Under the pieces are notes generated by a model, which was not told where the DNA came from, ran no database searches, and saw only the letters and a list, made by a program, of their open reading frames with translations. Source: Streptomyces sp. ITFR-16 (GTDB taxonomy: Bacteria > Actinomycetota > Actinomycetes > Streptomycetales > Streptomycetaceae). Taken from it: a DNA stretch of 64,000 bases. The DNA lies in NCBI RefSeq assembly GCF_031844705.1, contig NZ_CP134609.1:3596001-3660000 (forward strand), given 5' to 3'. Made by a program: the position numbers and the translations under genes. Of the stretch, positions 45,041-53,308 are shown one piece after another. The first letter of the stretch is position 1; each line of letters opens with the position of its first letter.

Positions 45041-45403
45041 ATGCCGAAGAAGCTCGTGATCAAGGTGACCGCAGGTGCCGACTCCGCCGAGCGCTGCTCC
45101 CAGGCGTTCACCGTGGCGGCGGTCGCCGTCGCCAGCGGGGTGGAGGTCTCGCTCTGGCTGACCGGGGAGTCCGCCTGGTTCGCGCTGCCGGGGCGTGCGG
45201 CCGAGTTCGAACTCCCGCACTCCGCGCCGCTGCCGGACCTGATCGAGTCCATTCAGGCGGGCGGCCGGATCACACTGTGCACGCAGTGCGCGGCCCGGCG
45301 CGACATCACCGAACAGGACGTCCTGGAGGGTGTACGGATCGCGGGGGCCCAGGTCTTCGTCAGCGAGATCATGGCGGACGGCGTCCAGGCGCTCGTCTAC
45401 TGA
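45041..45403 (+). CDS. DsrE-family protein
   Basis: 120 residues. DsrE/F fold: LVIKVTAGADSAERCSQAFTVA at the start, EVSLWLTGESAW, and ITLCTQCAARRDI with a CXXC at about 79-82 where DsrE sulfur carriers have their Cys. Its link to sulfur relay is only by family. A rhodanese gene lies 1 kb away. TACAGT (45028-45033) ends seven bases before the ATG, probably leaderless. Confidence 0.87.
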   Translation: MPKKLVIKVTAGADSAERCSQAFTVAAVAVASGVEVSLWLTGESAWFALPGRAAEFELPHSAPLPDLIESIQAGGRITLCTQCAARRDITEQDVLEGVRIAGAQVFVSEIMADGVQALVY

Positions 45404-45431
45404 GGCGCTTCCTTCACGGGCGGCGCGTTCT

Positions 45432-45752
45432 TCACGGGCGGCGCTTCCTGCCGTCCAGCTCGTCCCACCAGGCGTCCGACTCCGGATCGCCGGTGGGGCC
45501 GGCGCCGCCCTTGGGCGGCTCCTTGCGCCGTTCGTCGGGCGGTGGCGGCGGCGCGGGATCGTCCCACCAGCGGTCCTCCGGGCCCTTCCGGTTGGCCGTC
45601 ATCGCCGCGACGGGCGGAATCACCATCGCGATCACGCACATCGCGATGGCGGCCGGCATCGACCAGAGCCTCACGAAGGCCCAGGCCGACACGAAGAGGA
45701 CGAGGCACCCGCCCATCATCAGGAAGTAGGCGCGCCGGCGTCGGCGGTACAT
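45432..45752 (-). CDS. DUF3099 family membrane protein
   Basis: 106 residues. A basic start MYRRRRRAYF, two membrane helices (MMGGCLVLFVSAWAFVRLW and AAIAMCVIAMVIPPVAAMTA), then a Pro/Asp-rich soluble tail with WWDD and WWDE repeats. A TACGCT box (45759-45764) ends six bases before the ATG. Function unknown. Confidence 0.85.
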   Translation of the reverse strand: MYRRRRRAYFLMMGGCLVLFVSAWAFVRLWSMPAAIAMCVIAMVIPPVAAMTANRKGPEDRWWDDPAPPPPPDERRKEPPKGGAGPTGDPESDAWWDELDGRKRRP

Positions 45753-45797
45753 GAGTCCAGCGTAGGCCCGATCCGGCCGCCCGGCGCCCGGACGGCT

Positions 45798-45853
45798 CGA
45801 AGGGCCGTACCCCGTCTCTGGAAGCGTCCAACCCCCAGGGGTACGGCCCTTCG
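45798..45853 (-). terminator. Terminator after the rhodanese-DUF1416 operon
   Basis: A perfect 16-bp stem (45798-45813 with 45838-45853, arm CGAAGGGCCGTACCCC) with a 24-base loop, 31 bases past the DUF1416 stop on the minus strand. Confidence 0.7.
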
Positions 45854-45884
45854 GCCGGTCGTCGGCTGCGCCGCGACGGTGGTG

Positions 45885-46172
45885 CTAGACCGCGATGGCC
45901 ACCTCGGACAGACCGCCGGTGCGGGCCACGACCGTGCGGTCGGCGCTGCCGCCGGGGACCAGTGCGCGGAGCGTCCAGGTGCCCTCGGCCGCGTAGAAGC
46001 GGAACTGTCCGGTCGCCGAGGTCGGGACCTCGGCGGTGAACTCACCGGTCGAGTCCAGCAGGCGGACGTAGCCGGTGACGGGCTCGCCGTCACGGGTCAC
46101 GCTGCCCTGGATGGTGGTCTCACCGGGCTTGATCGTCGAAGCGTCGGGGCCGCCGGCCTTTGCTCCACACAT
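45885..46172 (-). CDS. DUF1416 family protein
   Basis: 95 residues. A small beta-sandwich of the carboxypeptidase-regulatory type (IQGSVTRDGEPVTGYVRLLDSTGEFTAEV, FRFYAAEGTWTLRALVPGG). Starts MCGAKAGG with one Cys at position 2. In actinobacteria this family regularly follows a thiosulfate sulfurtransferase, as here, so it likely assists sulfur handling. AGAAGGA precedes the ATG. Confidence 0.87.
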   Translation of the reverse strand: MCGAKAGGPDASTIKPGETTIQGSVTRDGEPVTGYVRLLDSTGEFTAEVPTSATGQFRFYAAEGTWTLRALVPGGSADRTVVARTGGLSEVAIAV

Positions 46173-46222
46173 GGCGTTCTGTCCTTCTGGTCGGGGGTCG
46201 TGCTGGTCCGGGTGGTGCGGAG

Positions 46223-47068
46223 TTACTTGTTGGCGCCGAGCTCGATCGGCACGCCCACGAGGGAGCCGTACTCGGTCCACGAGCCGTCGTAGTTCTTGAC
46301 GTTCTCCTGGCCGAGCAGCTGGTGCAGCACGAACCAGGTGAGCGCGGAGCGCTCGCCGATGCGGCAGTAGGCGATGGTGTCCTTCGACAGGTCGACCTGC
46401 TCGTCCTCGTAGAGCGCCTTGAGCTCTTCGTCGGACTTGAAGGTGCCGTCGTCGTTGGCGTTCTTCGACCACGGGATGTTGCGGGCGCTCGGCACGTGGC
46501 CCGGACGCTGCGACTGCTCCTGCGGGAGGTGGGCCGGGGCGAGCAGCTTGCCGCTGAACTCGTCGGGCGAGCGCACGTCGACCAGGTTCTGGGTGCCGAT
46601 GGCCTTCACGACGTCGTCGCGGTAGGCGCGGATCGACTCGTCCTGCGGCTTGGCCTTGTACTGGGTGGCCGGGCGGGACGGGACCTGGTCGCCGTCGACC
46701 AGGTCGCGCGAGTCGAGCTCCCACTTCTTGCGGCCGCCGTCGAGCAGGCGGACGTCCTGGTGGCCGTAGAGCTTGAAGTACCAGAACGCGTAGGACGCGA
46801 ACCAGTTGTTGTTGCCGCCGTACAGGACCACCGTGGTGTCGTTGCCGATGCCCTTCTCGGACAGCAGCTTCTCGAAACCGGCCTGGTCGATGAAGTCGCG
46901 GCGGACCGGGTCCTGGAGGTCCTTGGTCCAGTCGATCCGGATCGCGTTCTTGATGTGGTTCTTCTCGTACGCGGAGGTGTCCTCGTCGACCTCGACGATG
47001 GCGACCTGCGGGTCTTCGATGTGGGCCTCGACCCAGTCGGCGTCTACCAGGACGTCTGCGCGGCTCAT
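46223..47068 (-). CDS. sseA: Thiosulfate sulfurtransferase (rhodanese, SseA/CysA type)
   Basis: 281 residues. Two rhodanese domains. The C-terminal one holds the catalytic Cys in TIAYCRIGERSALTWF (CRxGER loop of thiosulfate enzymes). The inactive N-terminal domain ends near 130. GGAGGAG lies before the ATG. A cysteine-containing leader peptide gene lies 160 bases upstream, and DUF1416 follows at 50 bases, so this is a sulfur-controlled operon. In Streptomyces this gene is often named cysA, not to be confused with the sulfate ABC ATPase. Confidence 0.92.
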   Translation of the reverse strand: MSRADVLVDADWVEAHIEDPQVAIVEVDEDTSAYEKNHIKNAIRIDWTKDLQDPVRRDFIDQAGFEKLLSEKGIGNDTTVVLYGGNNNWFASYAFWYFKLYGHQDVRLLDGGRKKWELDSRDLVDGDQVPSRPATQYKAKPQDESIRAYRDDVVKAIGTQNLVDVRSPDEFSGKLLAPAHLPQEQSQRPGHVPSARNIPWSKNANDDGTFKSDEELKALYEDEQVDLSKDTIAYCRIGERSALTWFVLHQLLGQENVKNYDGSWTEYGSLVGVPIELGANK

Positions 47069-47228
47069 TGTGTTCTCCTCCGGGGCAGTCTGCGGCGAGA
47101 TGGTGCGAGTGGTGCGAGAGGCCGCGTGTCGCGGATGTACGGGGCGCCGGGGCGCGGGTACGGCGACAGGCGGGCGGCCCCGACGAGCGGTCGAGGGGCC
47201 TGGAAGGCGGGAGGTCGGCGTATCCCGC

Positions 47229-47336
47229 TCAGACAGTGCGACAGAGCATGGCGGCGACGCGGCACAGGTCCACTGCCCGCCGCTTCGTGAGGTCCGCCCG
47301 GCCACCCTGGGGAAGGCCGCTAATAGAGCACTGCAT
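47229..47336 (-). CDS. Cysteine-containing leader peptide upstream of the rhodanese operon
   Basis: 35 residues, ending KRRAVDLCRVAAMLCRTV. The R-R-x-V/I-D-L-x-R-x-A-x-x-x-C-R pattern is the one shared by putative leader peptides ahead of sulfur genes in Streptomyces. Four Cys in total, two close to the stop. The ATG at 47336 is likely leaderless: TACGAT (47343-47348) ends six bases before it. Translation of the Cys codons could sense cysteinyl-tRNA and control the downstream genes. Confidence 0.8.
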   Translation of the reverse strand: MQCSISGLPQGGRADLTKRRAVDLCRVAAMLCRTV

Positions 47337-47342
47337 GGGTCG

Positions 47343-47371
47343 ATCGTAGGGACGTCCGGGCGGACATGTCA
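47343..47371 (-). promoter_or_regulatory. Promoter of the leader peptide and rhodanese operon
   Basis: On the minus strand TGACAT (47366-47371) and TACGAT (47343-47348) are 17 bases apart, a good housekeeping-sigma promoter. An inverted repeat GTGTC/GAGAC-AC (47377-47395) lies just upstream and may be an operator. Confidence 0.65.
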
Positions 47372-47601
47372 CCGTTGTGTCGTATTCTGAGACACGATCG
47401 TCCGCGATGTGGGATGCGAGAGAGGGTGCGGCGGCTCCGGGGCAGCTCCCGGGGGCGCGGGGCCGGTCGGGCATCTGCGGAGCGGACGCGACCGTCTCAG
47501 CATGTGGGTGACGGACCGGAGCGGGGCCCTCCGCAGCCACCAGGACCCCCTACCCGGCCGCGGTCCCGGTTATCCGGCCGGCCGGGGCCGTCCGTACGGG
47601 A

Positions 47602-48291
47602 CTAGCCGTCGAGGCGTACGTCGGTGCCCGTCACCGAGATCTCCAGGCCCGCCTCGGTCGGCTGGATCCGCTCCAGCTTCAGGCCGTTCGGCAGCCCGCC
47701 GACCTCGCGCTCGAAGTCGGTCTTCTCGCGGACCAGCTTCTCCAGGCCGGGGATGCCCTCACCCGGCACCTTGTCCGCGTGCACACGGACGGTGTGGCCG
47801 TCGACCAGGGTGACGGTGGACAGGACGCTGCGCGAGATCGTGCGGCCCAGGATGTTGACCGCGCCGGTCACCTTCACCTTGTTCTTGCCGCCGTACTCCA
47901 CGACGACGTCCTCGCTGGCCGCCTTGGTCAGGTCCTCGTAGGAGATGACGGCCGTCCCCGTGGCGCGGGCGGCGGTGGCGCCGGAGAAGCCGTCGGACAG
48001 ATGCACCCGGCGCAGCTCGGCGTTCATCCGGCTGATCCGCAGCGTGCGGCCGGCGGCGCTCGTCTCCAGGCCGGTGATCTTCACGTCGACCTCGTCGAGC
48101 TCCGATCCGGCGAGCTGGGTCAGGAACGGGAAGCCCTTGATGGAGACCTCGGTGGAGCTGATCCGCGCCCCCGGGACCGCCACCCGGTCCTCCGCCTGCG
48201 ACTCCGCGAAATACACCGCCGCGCGGTCCACCACGATGAACACACCGGCCAGAACCACCACGACGACCAGCAGTATTCGCAGTGCACGCAT
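47602..48291 (-). CDS. DUF2993 (LmeA-like) exported or membrane-anchored protein
   Basis: 229 residues. One N-terminal helix (ILLVVVVLAGVFIVVDRAAVYF) and then a DUF2993 beta-rich tubular domain (ARISSTEVSIKGFPFLTQLAGSELDEVDVKITGL). Mycobacterial LmeA binds phosphoinositides and helps lipomannan synthesis. The role in Streptomyces is not known. GGAGGA precedes the ATG. Confidence 0.85.
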   Translation of the reverse strand: MRALRILLVVVVVLAGVFIVVDRAAVYFAESQAEDRVAVPGARISSTEVSIKGFPFLTQLAGSELDEVDVKITGLETSAAGRTLRISRMNAELRRVHLSDGFSGATAARATGTAVISYEDLTKAASEDVVVEYGGKNKVKVTGAVNILGRTISRSVLSTVTLVDGHTVRVHADKVPGEGIPGLEKLVREKTDFEREVGGLPNGLKLERIQPTEAGLEISVTGTDVRLDG

Positions 48292-48381
48292 GCCTGTCCT
48301 CCCCCGCCCCGCGTCCGTCCGGACCCCTGGCGCCCGTGAGCCTACTGCGGCCGCACGTCACGCCCCGGGTGATCGACGAGC

Positions 48382-48416
48382 GGAAGCCCCCCGACGGTTC
48401 CCCGCGGAGGGCTTCC
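48382..48416 (-). terminator. Possible terminator
   Basis: GGAAGCCC (48382-48389) pairs with GGGCTTCC (48409-48416) around a 19-base loop, 37 bases past the stop of the Tyr/Gln/Pro-rich membrane protein gene. Confidence 0.4.
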
Positions 48417-48452
48417 CTGTGCCTGTGTCATGTGCCGGGCCACGGCCGCCGG

Positions 48453-49724
48453 TTACGCGAGCACCCGGCCGATCAGATAGACGGCGGGCGCGGCAGCGGT
48501 GAGCGGCAGGGCCACCCCCGCGGTCATGTGCACAAAGCGTGACGGGTAGTCATAGCTGGCCACCCGCAGGCCGATCAGCGCGCACACCCCGGCGGCGAGG
48601 CCGAGCAGCGCGCCCTTCGCGCCCAGGTCGGTGAGGGTGCCGGCGGCGGCGCCCGCACCCGCCGCGACGACCAGCGCCGCCACGACCGACGCGGGTCCCG
48701 GCAGCGGCAGCGCCCGTACGGGCACGGCGAACGCGACGGCGACCGCGCCGACGGTCACGGCGTCCGGGACGGCCGCGAGGTGCCCGGCGGCGAGGACCGC
48801 GAGGGCGGCCGAGGCGACCGTGGCCATCAGCCCCTGCATCCGCTCGTCGGCGCCCGCCCGGCTGCGCAGCTGGAGGACGACGGTGAGCAGCACCCAGACG
48901 CCGAGGGTGCCGAGGATCGCGGCGGGGCCGTTCTCCCGGCCCGCCGCCAGCAGGGCGATGTCGGCCACCAGGCCGCCGGCGAAGGCGAGCGCGATGCCCT
49001 GGCGGGCCGGCCACATGCCGTTGAGCCGGAACCAGCCGGCCGCCGTCACCGCCTGGAGCAGGACCAGCGGGACGGCCAGGGCGTACGGTCCGGCGGCCGC
49101 GCCGAGCGCGAGCAGCAGCCCGAGCCCCGCGGTGATCGCGGCGGGCTGCATCCCGGGCGCGATGATCGGCGACCGGCCCTCGGCGCGGGCGCGCTGGGCG
49201 TCGGTGATGCGGGCGTTGCCCAGCGTGGTGGGCGCGCTGTAGCCGTCGTCGGCCGCGGCGGCGGGCGCCGGGGCGGGTTCGGAGGCGGCGGGCTCGGCCC
49301 GGACCTCCGGGGGCAGGGGGTACGAGCCGGACGGGGTCCTCGCCGGCGGCGCCTGCTGGGGTGCGGGCTGCGCGGCAGGCCGGACGACCGGCTGGTACTG
49401 GGTGTCCCAGGTCTGGCCCTCCCACGTCTGTGTGACGCCCTGGTAGGGGTCGTGGGCTCCCGGGGCGCCCGGGGCCCCGTACGGCGCCGCGTCACCCGCG
49501 TAGGGCGCCTGCTGCCCGTACGCGGGGTCGCCGTGGGGCTGCTGCCGCGGGTCCTGCCCGTACGCGGGGTCGCCGTAGGGCTGCTGCGGCTCCTGGCCGT
49601 ACGCGTACTGCTGGGGCTCCTGCCCGTAGGCGTACTGCCGCGCGTCCGGATACGGCTGGGGCTCCTGGCCGTACGGGTACTGCGGCTGCTGCGGGTACGG
49701 CTGCTGCTGATCGCTGCTGCTCAT
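48453..49724 (-). CDS. Multi-pass membrane protein with Tyr/Gln/Pro-repeat N-terminus
   Basis: 423 residues from ATG 49724. The first 170 are low complexity, with repeated YGQEPQ and GDPAYGQ units, likely cytoplasmic and disordered. Residues about 205-423 form eight or so helices (AITAGLGLLLALGAAAGPYALAVPLVLLQAVTAAGW onward). No family recognised. It lies ten bases or so downstream of moaD, and its ribosome site AGGAGG overlaps the moaD stop region. Confidence 0.8.
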   Translation of the reverse strand: MSSSDQQQPYPQQPQYPYGQEPQPYPDARQYAYGQEPQQYAYGQEPQQPYGDPAYGQDPRQQPHGDPAYGQQAPYAGDAAPYGAPGAPGAHDPYQGVTQTWEGQTWDTQYQPVVRPAAQPAPQQAPPARTPSGSYPLPPEVRAEPAASEPAPAPAAAADDGYSAPTTLGNARITDAQRARAEGRSPIIAPGMQPAAITAGLGLLLALGAAAGPYALAVPLVLLQAVTAAGWFRLNGMWPARQGIALAFAGGLVADIALLAAGRENGPAAILGTLGVWVLLTVVLQLRSRAGADERMQGLMATVASAALAVLAAGHLAAVPDAVTVGAVAVAFAVPVRALPLPGPASVVAALVVAAGAGAAAGTLTDLGAKGALLGLAAGVCALIGLRVASYDYPSRFVHMTAGVALPLTAAAPAVYLIGRVLA

Positions 49725-49734
49725 GTTCTGCGGT

Positions 49735-49989
49735 TCACCCTCCTGCGAACGGCGGGAGCACCTCGACCGTGCCGCCCTCGGCAAGGCGTACGGTCTCATG
49801 GCTCCGGGTCCCGACGGGGTCACCGTCGATGAGGAACGAACACCTTTGCAGTACGCGGCTCAGCTCACCGGGGTGCCGCTCGCGCACCCCGTCGAGCGCC
49901 TCCTTGAGCGTCCCGGCGGCGTACGGCTCCTCCGCGGTCCCGGCTGCGGCCTTGGCGGCCGCCCAGTAACGGATCGTTCCCGCAGGCAT
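49735..49989 (-). CDS. MoaD/ThiS-family sulfur carrier protein
   Basis: 84 residues. Ubiquitin-like fold ending in the required Gly-Gly (EVLPPFAGG). GTIRYWAAAKAAAGTAEE matches the MoaD N-terminus. It accepts sulfur at its C-terminus, for molybdopterin or another thio-product. No moa genes adjoin it. The rhodanese about 2.7 kb away is a possible donor. GAGGAG precedes the ATG. Confidence 0.87.
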   Translation of the reverse strand: MPAGTIRYWAAAKAAAGTAEEPYAAGTLKEALDGVRERHPGELSRVLQRCSFLIDGDPVGTRSHETVRLAEGGTVEVLPPFAGG

Positions 49990-50042
49990 GGCGGCACTCC
50001 TCTCGTCCCGTCTCGGTTCAGGTATCGGCTGTCCATCATGGT

Positions 50043-50948
50043 TCACCGCGTCGCCGCCCAGTCGGCGATGCGGGTGAGCAAGGTCTCGTCCGCCGCGTTC
50101 TCGGCGTGGCCCATGCCGCGCTCCAGCCACAGCTCCGCCGCGTCGCCCGCCGCTTCGGCCAGCATGCGCGGGTGGTCGAGCGGGAAGTACGGGTCCCGGT
50201 CGCCGTGCACGATCAGGAGGGGCGCCGGGGCGATCAGGCCTGCGGCGGCGACCGGGGAGAGCGGGACCGGGTCCCAGGCCCCGGGGACGATCCGGGTGCG
50301 GAAGCCGTAGCGGCCGACCAGTCGGCCGGTGGGCCGGGTGACCATCCAGTGCAGGCGCCGCATGGGGGCCGTCCCCCGGTAGTACCAGCGCGCCGGGGCG
50401 CTCACGGACACCACCGCGTCGGCGTGCGCCCCCTTGTGCGCTTCCGTGCGCCCCCTGCGCTCCGCAACGGCCGGAGCGTTCGAACCCTCCGCGCCCGTCT
50501 CGTCCGGAGCCGTATACAGCGCACCGTGCCGGAGCACCACGGACCCGCCCATCGAGAACCCGACCGTAACGACGCGTTGATGCCCGAGCGACCGCGCCCA
50601 GGCCACCGCGGCCGCCAGGTCGAGCACCTCGAGATCGCCCACCGTGGACCGCCCTCCGGACCGTCCGTGCCCCCGGAAGGAGAACGTGATCACGGCCGCA
50701 CGCTGGGAGAACACCCCCACGGCACGCCGTACCGCCGGGCGGTCGGCCGAACCGGTGAATCCGTGCGCGACGACGATCGCGGTGCCGGGGCCGCCCGCGT
50801 CGCGGCCGGCGCCTTCATCCGCCGTACACGGGTCGTACACCGCCTCGATCATCACCCCGTCATCGGTCCGCAATGTGGTCCGCAGCGGCCCCTGCGTGAT
50901 CAAGCGAACAGAGGAACTCGGAATTCGCCCCTCGGACACAGAACTCAT
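50043..50948 (-). CDS. Alpha/beta hydrolase
   Basis: 301 residues. Oxyanion region VVAHGFTGSADRP, nucleophile elbow VGFSMGGSVVLRH, acid in IVHGDRDPYFPLDH and His in RGMGHAENAAD. A loop of about 25 polar residues (EGSNAPAVAERRGRTEAHKG) is inserted after the nucleophile. Substrate unknown. Divergent from glnR across about 245 bases. Confidence 0.86.
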   Translation of the reverse strand: MSSVSEGRIPSSSVRLITQGPLRTTLRTDDGVMIEAVYDPCTADEGAGRDAGGPGTAIVVAHGFTGSADRPAVRRAVGVFSQRAAVITFSFRGHGRSGGRSTVGDLEVLDLAAAVAWARSLGHQRVVTVGFSMGGSVVLRHGALYTAPDETGAEGSNAPAVAERRGRTEAHKGAHADAVVSVSAPARWYYRGTAPMRRLHWMVTRPTGRLVGRYGFRTRIVPGAWDPVPLSPVAAAGLIAPAPLLIVHGDRDPYFPLDHPRMLAEAAGDAAELWLERGMGHAENAADETLLTRIADWAATR

Positions 50949-51193
50949 GTGGGCTATTCTCCTGTGAAGAGGATCCGGGCAAAGCAGCCCCCGGGTCCTT
51001 TTGTGCTTTCCGCGCGTTGTTACGACGACGTTTCGACAAGCTCAGCGGTCCTGGGCGCGGGGCCGCACCGGTAAAACCCGTATGACAAAACGTCGTACGA
51101 CACGCACGAACCAGCGTACGAAGCAGTGCCGCATACTCCCCCGGGCCCCGCCCGGGAGTGCCCCTCTCGCAGGGAACGAGGAGGACCGACGTA

Positions 51194-51253
51194 ATGGGCG
51201 AGCCAACCGTGCACGATCATCGACCGACGACCCAGGCAGGTGGGCGGCGATGA
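51194..51253 (+). CDS. 19-codon upstream ORF coupled to glnR
   Basis: Encodes [19 protein letters not shown]. It has a better ribosome site (GAGGAGG, nine bases before the ATG) than glnR itself, and its TGA overlaps the glnR ATG as ATGA. This geometry predicts that glnR translation depends on translation of this ORF. Confidence 0.6.
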   Translation: MGEPTVHDHRPTTQAGGRR

Positions 51254-52053
51254 GTTCACTGCTGCTCCTGACGAATGCCCTCCAACCGTCGACGGAGGTG
51301 CTTCCCGCCCTCGGCCTCCTGCTGCACAGCGTGCGGGTGGCACCCGCCGAAGGCCCCGCTCTCGTCGACACCCCCGGTGCCGACGTCATCCTCATCGACG
51401 GGCGCCGCGACCTGCCCCAGGTCCGCTCGCTCTGTCAGCTGCTGCGGTCCACCGGACCCGGCTGTCCGCTGATACTCGTCGTCACGGAGGGCGGCCTCGC
51501 GGCCGTCACCGCCGACTGGGGCATCGACGACGTGCTGCTCGACACGGCGGGCCCCGCCGAGGTCGAGGCGCGGCTGCGGCTGGCCACCGGCCGGCAGCAG
51601 ATCACCTCCGACGACTCCCCGATGGAGATCCGCAACGGCGACCTGTCGGTCGACGAGGCGACCTACAGCGCGAAACTGAAGGGCCGGGTCCTGGACCTGA
51701 CCTTCAAGGAATTCGAACTGCTCAAGTATCTGGCGCAGCACCCCGGCCGGGTCTTCACCCGCGCCCAGCTGCTCCAGGAGGTCTGGGGCTACGACTACTT
51801 CGGCGGTACGCGGACGGTCGACGTCCATGTCCGGCGGCTGCGCGCCAAGCTCGGCCCCGAGCACGAGTCGCTCATCGGCACCGTACGCAACGTGGGCTAC
51901 CGCTTCGTGGCGCCGGAGAAGGTGGAGCGGGCCGCCGCCGAGGAGGCCAAGGCCGCCGCGGCGAAGACCGCCGCCGAAACCGTCACCCGTTCGGAGCAGC
52001 CGGAGGAAGCCGAGGTCACGGAAGAAGGCCCGGTCCGGCCTGCCAAGAGGTAG
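51250..52053 (+). CDS. glnR: Global nitrogen regulator GlnR (atypical OmpR-type)
   Basis: 267 residues. The receiver-like domain ([20 protein letters not shown] to about 120) lacks the acidic pair and conserved Lys of true receivers, as known for GlnR. The single Asp in [11 protein letters not shown] only holds the dimer. The winged helix ([26 protein letters not shown] to [12 protein letters not shown]) is intact. An Ala/Glu-rich tail follows. GlnR controls glnA, amtB and nitrate genes. The sequence and position match SCO4159 as I recall it. Confidence 0.92.
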   Translation: MSSLLLLTNALQPSTEVLPALGLLLHSVRVAPAEGPALVDTPGADVILIDGRRDLPQVRSLCQLLRSTGPGCPLILVVTEGGLAAVTADWGIDDVLLDTAGPAEVEARLRLATGRQQITSDDSPMEIRNGDLSVDEATYSAKLKGRVLDLTFKEFELLKYLAQHPGRVFTRAQLLQEVWGYDYFGGTRTVDVHVRRLRAKLGPEHESLIGTVRNVGYRFVAPEKVERAAAEEAKAAAAKTAAETVTRSEQPEEAEVTEEGPVRPAKR

Positions 52054-52077
52054 TTCCATCCGCGTAGACTGCCGCGC

Positions 52078-53127
52078 GTGGCCAAGGTGACGCGGGACGA
52101 TGTGGCGAGACTGGCGGGGACGTCGACCGCAGTGGTCAGTTACGTCATCAACAACGGACCCCGGCCGGTCGCCCCGGCCACGCGCGAGCGGGTGCTCGCC
52201 GCGATCAAGGAGCTGGGCTACCGGCCCGACCGGGTCGCCCAGGCCATGGCCTCGCGGCGGACCGACCTCATAGGCATGATCGTGCCCGACGCCCGGCAGC
52301 CGTTCTTCGCGGAGATGGCGCACGCGGTCGAACAGGCCGCGGCCGAGCGCGGGAAAATGGTGCTCGTCGGCAACTCCGACTACCGCGACGAGCGCGAGGT
52401 CCACTATCTGCGGGCCTTCCTCGGCATGCGGGTCTCCGGGCTGATCCTGGTCAGCCAGGGCCCCAGCGAGCGGGCTGCGGCCGAGATAGAGGCCTGGGAC
52501 GCCCGGGTCGTCCTGCTGCACGAACGGCCCGAGGCGATCGACGACGTCGCGGTCGTCACGGACGACGTCGGCGGCGCCCAGCTCGCCACCCGCCATCTGC
52601 TGGAGCACGGCAACGCGTACGTGGCGTGCCTCGGCGGCATGGAGTCCACCCCGGCGGTCGGCGACCCGGTCGCGGACCACGTCGAGGGCTGGCGCCGGGC
52701 GATGCACGAGTCGGGCCGCTCGACCGAGGGCCGGCTCTTCCAGGCCCCGTACAACCGGTACGACGCCTACCGGGTGGCCCTGGAGCTCCTCGCGGGCCCC
52801 GACCGTCCCCCGGCGATCTTCTGTGCGACGGACGACCAGGCCATCGGTGTGCTGCGGGCCGCGCGCGAGCTGCGGATCGATGTACCGGGCGAGCTGGCGG
52901 TGGCGGGGTTCGACGACGTGAAGGAAGCCGGTCTGACCGATCCGCCGCTCACGACGGTCTTCTCGGACCGCCCGGCGATGGCGCGGGCGGCCGTGGACCT
53001 GGTGCTCGACGACTCGCTGCGGGTCTCGGGCTCGCGGCGGGAGCGGCTGAAGCAGTTCCCCTCGGCGCTGGTGGTGCGGCGTTCCTGCGGCTGCGGCGAG
53101 CCCCCGGCGCCCCGGCCGCAGGGCTAG
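52078..53127 (+). CDS. LacI-family transcription regulator
   Basis: 349 residues. The LacI HTH with hinge helix at 1-60 ([45 protein letters not shown]), then a periplasmic-binding-protein-like sugar domain ending in [12 protein letters not shown]. Effector unknown. The GTG is 25 bases after the glnR stop, but a TAGACT box (52065-52070) ends seven bases before it, so it probably has its own leaderless transcript. Confidence 0.91.
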   Translation: MAKVTRDDVARLAGTSTAVVSYVINNGPRPVAPATRERVLAAIKELGYRPDRVAQAMASRRTDLIGMIVPDARQPFFAEMAHAVEQAAAERGKMVLVGNSDYRDEREVHYLRAFLGMRVSGLILVSQGPSERAAAEIEAWDARVVLLHERPEAIDDVAVVTDDVGGAQLATRHLLEHGNAYVACLGGMESTPAVGDPVADHVEGWRRAMHESGRSTEGRLFQAPYNRYDAYRVALELLAGPDRPPAIFCATDDQAIGVLRAARELRIDVPGELAVAGFDDVKEAGLTDPPLTTVFSDRPAMARAAVDLVLDDSLRVSGSRRERLKQFPSALVVRRSCGCGEPPAPRPQG

Positions 53128-53199
53128 GGCCTGTCTTCAAACTCCCCTCGTCGCCCGGAGGGCGGCCGCGCGGCAGAGGGGAGTTCGAAGACAGGCCCT
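53126..53199. repeat. Intergenic palindromic repeat, copy 2
   Basis: A 24-bp stem with one mismatch (53126-53149 with 53176-53199), arms starting AGGGCCTGTCTTC, around a 26-base GC-rich loop. It starts at the lacI stop codon. Related to the element at 41341. It may serve as the terminator of lacI. Confidence 0.75.
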
Positions 53200-53308
53200 G
53201 GGGTCCCAGGGCCGCGCGGGTCATCTTTATATCGGGCATACGCGCTTCTGCCGGGCTTCTCAGGGCGTACTCACGCTCCTCTCATCTTCGCCGGACACTC
53301 TCATAGGC

